Positions 60,587 through 64,000 of a stretch of 64,000 nt of DNA are shown one piece after another. A program made the translations under genes and the position numbers. The DNA is from Nitrospira sp. (GTDB lineage: Bacteria; Nitrospirota; Nitrospiria; Nitrospirales; Nitrospiraceae). The DNA lies in the NCBI GenBank assembly GCA_024760525.1, contig CP060499.1, positions 2,873,501-2,937,500 on the forward strand. Direction: 5' to 3'. Each line of letters opens with the position of its first letter. Positions within the stretch are counted from its first letter, which is position 1. The notes under the pieces are model-generated. The model made no database searches and was not told the DNA's origin. It saw nothing but the letters and a program-made list of their open reading frames with translations.

Positions 60587-63500
60587 ATGAGTGAGCGATT
60601 ACCAGGGGCCATCATCGGATCTGAGTCGGCTCAGTATCGCGCCCTCCTCGAAGTTACAGAGTCCATCGCGGTACACCACGACTTGGCCGGGCTGTTCCGC
60701 GATCTTGTTCAACGCCTGCCTCGAATCATCACTTGCTCATCCATTTCCATGGCGTTGCATAACCCTGATCGTAATACCCTGCAGATGCATATCCTTGAGC
60801 ACGTGGGACCAGGCCCGCTCGCTCCGGGAATGGAACAACCCGTCGAGGATGTTCCAGGTGGATGGGTCTTGCAACATCAGGAACCTCTTGTCTGCACGAA
60901 CGTCGACCAAGAAACTCGATTTCCCAAAGTGATGCCGATGGTTCGGCTGGCTGGCATCAAATCGTTCTGCGTGGTTCCGCTCACAACCGCACGCCGACGG
61001 CTAGGCGCGATGGGAGTTGGGAGCAAGGAGGAACATCACTATGAAGGAGCGGAGCTCGACTTCCTGCAACAGGTCGCCAAGCAAGTCGCCGTTGCGGTTG
61101 AAAACACTCTGAACTTCGAGCGTGCGCACCAGGCAGAGGAGGACGCGAGACGCAGGTTCGAGCGTGAGCGGTTGATGTTGGAAATCAATAACGCTGTCGT
61201 CTCGCAACTCGATTTGCGAGAACTGGTACGGGTCATTTCTTCTTCCCTGTGCGAAGCTTTAGACATCAATGCCGTAGGCCTCTCGCTTTATGAGCCAGAG
61301 TCGGCGTGTTTTCGAGTCTATTATTACGACTTGCCGGATACGATACCGCCGATGGAAGCAGGCGCGACGATTCCGGCCGAAGGCAGCATCGGCGGCCTGG
61401 CTCTCACTTCGGGCCGACCCATCCTCATCAATCGCGCTAGTGAGGCAGAGGCCTTCCCTGAATCCAAACGACGTTTTTATGATCACGGGTTCAATGCCGG
61501 CGGCTGTGTGCCGCTGATCATGCAGGGCCGCAAACTCGGCGTGCTGGGTCTTCTCAGTTTTCGGGAGGACGCGTTCCCTGAAGAAAGTCAGCAGTTGCTC
61601 TGTCAGATCGCCGACCAGATTGCCATTGCGACGGAAAATGCGCTGAACTTCGAACGTGCACGCCAGGCAGAGGAGGAGGCACAACGCCGATTTGAGCGTG
61701 AGCGGCTGATGCTGGAAATAAACAACGCTGTGGTCTCGCAACTCGATTTGGGAGAACTTCTCAAGTCGATCTCAGCGTGCCTCCATCGCGTCATCCCTCA
61801 CGATCTCGCAGCATTTTGTATTTATGATGTCGCCACCAGCCAGCTGCGAGGCCATTCATTGGACTTCCCAAGCAATCAAGAGTTTGGTGGGATCGGCGAT
61901 CCTATTCCGCTGGAAGGAACCCCGGAAGGGATGGCATTCACTTCTCAAAAGCCGGTTCTTATCAAGAAATTGAGCCTTGTAGAGTTTTCTGCGGAGGTCG
62001 TCAAACGGGGTGCAGCGGCAGGATTACAATCCGGCTGTGCGGTGCCCCTCCTTGCGCACGGGCGAGCATTGGGTACGCTCAGCGTGGTGAGTCTGAGCGA
62101 GAATGCCTTCAGCGAGCAAGATGCGGAGCTACTCGGCAATATCGGGACGCAGGTCGCGATCGCGGTTGAGAACACGTTGAATTTCGAGAGCGCACAGGCT
62201 GCAAAACGGCAATTCATGAAAGAACGCGATCGGTTGCGGTTGCTCATCGACGTGGCGAACAATTTGACGTCCAACTTGGAACTTCGCGATCTCCTTCAAG
62301 CGACCGTGACCGGTGTCCGCCGAGTCATGCAATGCGATCTCGTGACAGTTCATCTGCCTAATGCGGAACGGACTCAGCTTCAGACGTACGTCATGGATTT
62401 TTTCGACAGTCGCTGGACCCTACCGGACAACCAGTGGCAACCCGTGCAGGGGACACTCGAGGGCAAAGTGTTTCAGTCGGGGACACCGATGGTCGCTGCC
62501 CGGCTTGACTCAAGTGAGTTTCCGAGGGAGGCGAAAATTCTGCAGGACCTGGGGATCGTCGGCGGCTGTATCGTGCCTCTGCTCCACCGTGGGCAAGTCC
62601 TCGGGAATATGGGATTGGGCAGAAAGGAGGAGATCGCCTACACGGCAGAGGAGGTCGATTTCTTGATGCAGTTCGGCACGCAAGTGGCCATCGCGATTGA
62701 AAATGCCGTCGCGTATGGCCAGATTGCCGACTTGAAGGATAAGCTTGCACAGGAGAAGCTTTATCTCGAAGATGAGATTCGAAGCGATTTTGAAGAGATC
62801 GTCGGCGAGAGCGTTCCAATCAAGCAGGTACTAAAGCAGGTGGGAATTGTGGCGCCCACCGATTCCACGGTCCTGATTCTGGGCGAGACCGGTACAGGAA
62901 AGGAATTGCTCGCCCGTGCCATCCATGATCGGAGCAAGCGGCGGGAAGGAACCTTCGTCAAGCTGAACTGCGCGGCAATTCCCACGGGATTGCTCGAAAG
63001 TGAGTTATTCGGTCACGAGAAAGGCGCCTTTACCGGAGCAATTGCCACGAAAGTCGGGCGATTCGAACTCGCGGACGGTGGAACCCTATTTCTCGATGAA
63101 GTGGGAGACATTCCCCTTGAGCTGCAGTCGAAGCTGCTTCGCGTCCTGCAGGAACAGGAATTCGAGCGGCTCGGCAGCACGAGAACCATCAAAGTCAAGG
63201 TCCGGCTGCTTGCAGCCACCAACCGCGATCTTCTGGAGATGGTGGAGCAGAAGCAGTTTCGCAGCGATCTCTATTACCGCCTGAATGTGTTTCCTATCGT
63301 GAGTCCTGCGCTTCGTGAGCGAGCCGGAGATATTCCACTCCTCGTCCGCTACTTTACGCAACGGCTCTCACGCCAAATGGAAAAGCGCGTCGAACGGATT
63401 CCCTCCGATACGATGGATGCCCTCTGTCGGTATCGTTGGCCAGGCAACGTTCGTGAACTGGAAAATCTCATCGAGCGTGCCGTGATTCTCTCCCAAGGCA

Positions 63501-63721
63501 ACGAGTTGACCGTCCCGCTTGGTGAACTCAAGATTGCAGCACGCGAGAGTCCGTCAGCGGTTGCGACGCTGCATGAGGCGGAACGCGATCATATTCTGCG
63601 TGCGCTCCAAAAATCCAATTGGGTTATAGCCGGTCCATCCGGTGCAGCGACCCTGCTCGGCATGAAGCGATCCACTCTCCAATCGAAGATGATCAAGCTC
63701 GGAATCTCTCGCCGGCCCTAG
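60587..63721 (+). CDS. Sigma-54-dependent activator with four GAF domains (FhlA-like)
   Basis: A 1044-residue enhancer-binding protein. Four GAF domains run at about 20-170, 205-355, 385-530 and 560-700. A short coiled linker leads to the AAA+ ATPase: Walker A GETGTGKE (766-773), GAFTGA (813-818) that touches sigma-54, and GGTLFLDEVGDIPLELQSKLLRVLQE. A Fis-type HTH ends the protein (about 995-1044). FhlA of E. coli has two GAF domains and senses formate; the ligand here is unknown. No receiver domain is present, so it works by direct sensing. Two repeats and a promoter candidate follow it. Confidence 0.92.
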   Translation: MSERLPGAIIGSESAQYRALLEVTESIAVHHDLAGLFRDLVQRLPRIITCSSISMALHNPDRNTLQMHILEHVGPGPLAPGMEQPVEDVPGGWVLQHQEPLVCTNVDQETRFPKVMPMVRLAGIKSFCVVPLTTARRRLGAMGVGSKEEHHYEGAELDFLQQVAKQVAVAVENTLNFERAHQAEEDARRRFERERLMLEINNAVVSQLDLRELVRVISSSLCEALDINAVGLSLYEPESACFRVYYYDLPDTIPPMEAGATIPAEGSIGGLALTSGRPILINRASEAEAFPESKRRFYDHGFNAGGCVPLIMQGRKLGVLGLLSFREDAFPEESQQLLCQIADQIAIATENALNFERARQAEEEAQRRFERERLMLEINNAVVSQLDLGELLKSISACLHRVIPHDLAAFCIYDVATSQLRGHSLDFPSNQEFGGIGDPIPLEGTPEGMAFTSQKPVLIKKLSLVEFSAEVVKRGAAAGLQSGCAVPLLAHGRALGTLSVVSLSENAFSEQDAELLGNIGTQVAIAVENTLNFESAQAAKRQFMKERDRLRLLIDVANNLTSNLELRDLLQATVTGVRRVMQCDLVTVHLPNAERTQLQTYVMDFFDSRWTLPDNQWQPVQGTLEGKVFQSGTPMVAARLDSSEFPREAKILQDLGIVGGCIVPLLHRGQVLGNMGLGRKEEIAYTAEEVDFLMQFGTQVAIAIENAVAYGQIADLKDKLAQEKLYLEDEIRSDFEEIVGESVPIKQVLKQVGIVAPTDSTVLILGETGTGKELLARAIHDRSKRREGTFVKLNCAAIPTGLLESELFGHEKGAFTGAIATKVGRFELADGGTLFLDEVGDIPLELQSKLLRVLQEQEFERLGSTRTIKVKVRLLAATNRDLLEMVEQKQFRSDLYYRLNVFPIVSPALRERAGDIPLLVRYFTQRLSRQMEKRVERIPSDTMDALCRYRWPGNVRELENLIERAVILSQGNELTVPLGELKIAARESPSAVATLHEAERDHILRALQKSNWVIAGPSGAATLLGMKRSTLQSKMIKLGISRRP
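61109..61216 (+). repeat. Internal GAF-linker repeat, copy 1
   Basis: A 108-base stretch coding LNFERAHQAEED..RFERERLMLEIN that is near-identical to copy 2, 534 bases (178 codons) downstream with no gap. It marks a past in-frame duplication of a GAF-linker unit. Confidence 0.8.
61643..61750 (+). repeat. Internal GAF-linker repeat, copy 2
   Basis: The second copy, coding LNFERARQAEEEAQ..FERERLMLEIN. Differences from copy 1 are mostly silent or conservative. Confidence 0.8.
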
Positions 63722-63755
63722 TACCGACATTTCGGTAATTACCGATATTTCGGCA
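63722..63755 (+). promoter_or_regulatory. Two inverted repeats, upstream-activator site candidates
   Basis: Two 16-base near-palindromes, TACCGA-CATT-TCGGTA (63722-63737) and TACCGATATTTCGGCA (63740-63755), 18 bases apart centre to centre, or close to two helical turns. They directly follow the stop of the sigma-54 regulator and lie about 110 bases upstream of a GG-N10-GC promoter candidate, the usual place for enhancer sites. Confidence 0.55.
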
Positions 63756-63865
63756 CTTCGGCTTTCGGCACCGCGACTTCTTCAGTCCATCCAATCTCCT
63801 AAATACTCACATATTCAGTCATGCTTTCAATCATTTATGAATGAGTCTGGTACGCGCCGCCTTAC

Positions 63866-63881
63866 TGGAATGCCTCCTGCT
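63866..63881 (+). promoter_or_regulatory. Sigma-54 promoter candidate (-24/-12)
   Basis: TGGAATGCCTCCTGCT has the GG-N10-GC frame that sigma-54 promoters need, with partial match to TGGCAC-N5-TTGCW. It lies about 70 bases upstream of the gene starting at 63949. Confidence 0.4.
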
Positions 63882-63948
63882 ATGACCCTCCACCGAAGAC
63901 AACAGCGACGTCGGCATTCAACATTCGAACTCATAGAAAGGACAGATC

Positions 63949-64000
63949 ATGGTTCCCACACAGATGATGCTCTTCGGTGCGTTGGCGGTACTCACGACAG
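63949..64000 (+). CDS. Start of a membrane or exported protein (partial)
   Basis: ATG 63949 has GAAAGGAC upstream. The 17 codons visible, MVPTQMMLFGALAVLTT, begin a hydrophobic stretch like a signal peptide or first membrane helix. The gene runs off the window. It is the most likely target of the sigma-54 activator upstream. Confidence 0.55.
   Translation, partial: MVPTQMMLFGALAVLTT

Noticed and set aside
63848..63864. TGGTACG near 63848 as the sigma-54 -24 element
   Set aside because: There is no GC at the required 10-base spacing; the site at 63866 fits better.
1..64000. tRNA, rRNA, CRISPR array or intact insertion sequence
   Set aside because: I looked for T-loop patterns, regularly spaced direct repeats and transposase motifs and found none that hold.

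Overview
The window is a bacterial chromosome segment of roughly high-50s % GC, densely coded, with no tRNA, rRNA, CRISPR array or intact insertion sequence that I can see. The gene mix fits a Nitrospira-like member of the Nitrospirota: thiC followed by a bacterial Thi4-type thiazole synthase, a DUF2024 protein, a homodimeric pyruvate dehydrogenase operon, an ECF42-type sigma factor with its DGPF partner, an MFS-acyltransferase-acyl-ACP-synthetase fusion and an FhlA-like regulator with several GAF domains. The species assignment is inference from gene content, not from a marker gene.

Layout. 1-6.7 kb: end of a class III nucleotide cyclase, a DUF928 protein, a membrane-anchored cNMP-binding protein, small envelope lipoproteins including RlpA, a methyltransferase, and an overlapping prmA/MOSC pair. 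6.8-13.2 kb: a membrane-bound MutS-type ATPase, the 1147-residue LplT/PlsC/Aas-type fusion and an amidohydrolase, closed by a bidirectional terminator. 13.2-20 kb: a coiled-coil lipoprotein with an HhH tail, uppP, DUF2024, and ileS-lspA and nadA on the minus strand. 20.1-25.7 kb: a TPP riboswitch with a visible terminator/antiterminator switch, thiC, thi4, a TPR protein, a degenerate receiver, a YgfZ/GcvT-like protein and a group II truncated haemoglobin.

25.7-33.5 kb is the most unusual part. A minus-strand operon encodes a PqqD-like leader-binding protein, a 55-residue precursor peptide (32602 to 32435, preceded by an excellent Shine-Dalgarno), an HprK-like kinase, a nucleotidyltransferase, a lasso-type B2 leader peptidase and an ABC exporter. 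The leader carries the lasso-type YxxPxL motif, but the operon has no lasso cyclase (asparagine-synthetase homologue), and the core has no Asp or Glu with which to close a lasso ring. The core is instead a run of aromatic-Gly-Asn triplets. I read this as a lasso-derived RiPP system that makes a non-lasso product, probably modified by the kinase and/or the nucleotidyltransferase.

33.5-48.9 kb: mostly small or poorly known proteins, a PhoD-type phosphatase, a NarX/NarL-like two-component pair, an EamA transporter, the DGPF/ECF42 pair, two tandem DUF2238 membrane proteins, an orphan membrane-fusion protein, a lipoprotein-anchored methyltransferase and a broken VOC gene. 48.9-55.6 kb: aceE-aceF-lpdA and a lipoate ligase, so that the complex and the lipoylation of its E2 are made together, then a second DGPF protein. 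55.8-60.4 kb: a zinc alcohol dehydrogenase, an HxlR regulator divergent from a pirin, a CPA1 Na+/H+ antiporter and a DUF5069 protein. 60.6-64 kb: a 1044-residue sigma-54 activator with four GAF domains. It is followed by two 16-bp inverted repeats and a GG-N10-GC promoter candidate in front of a gene that runs off the window.
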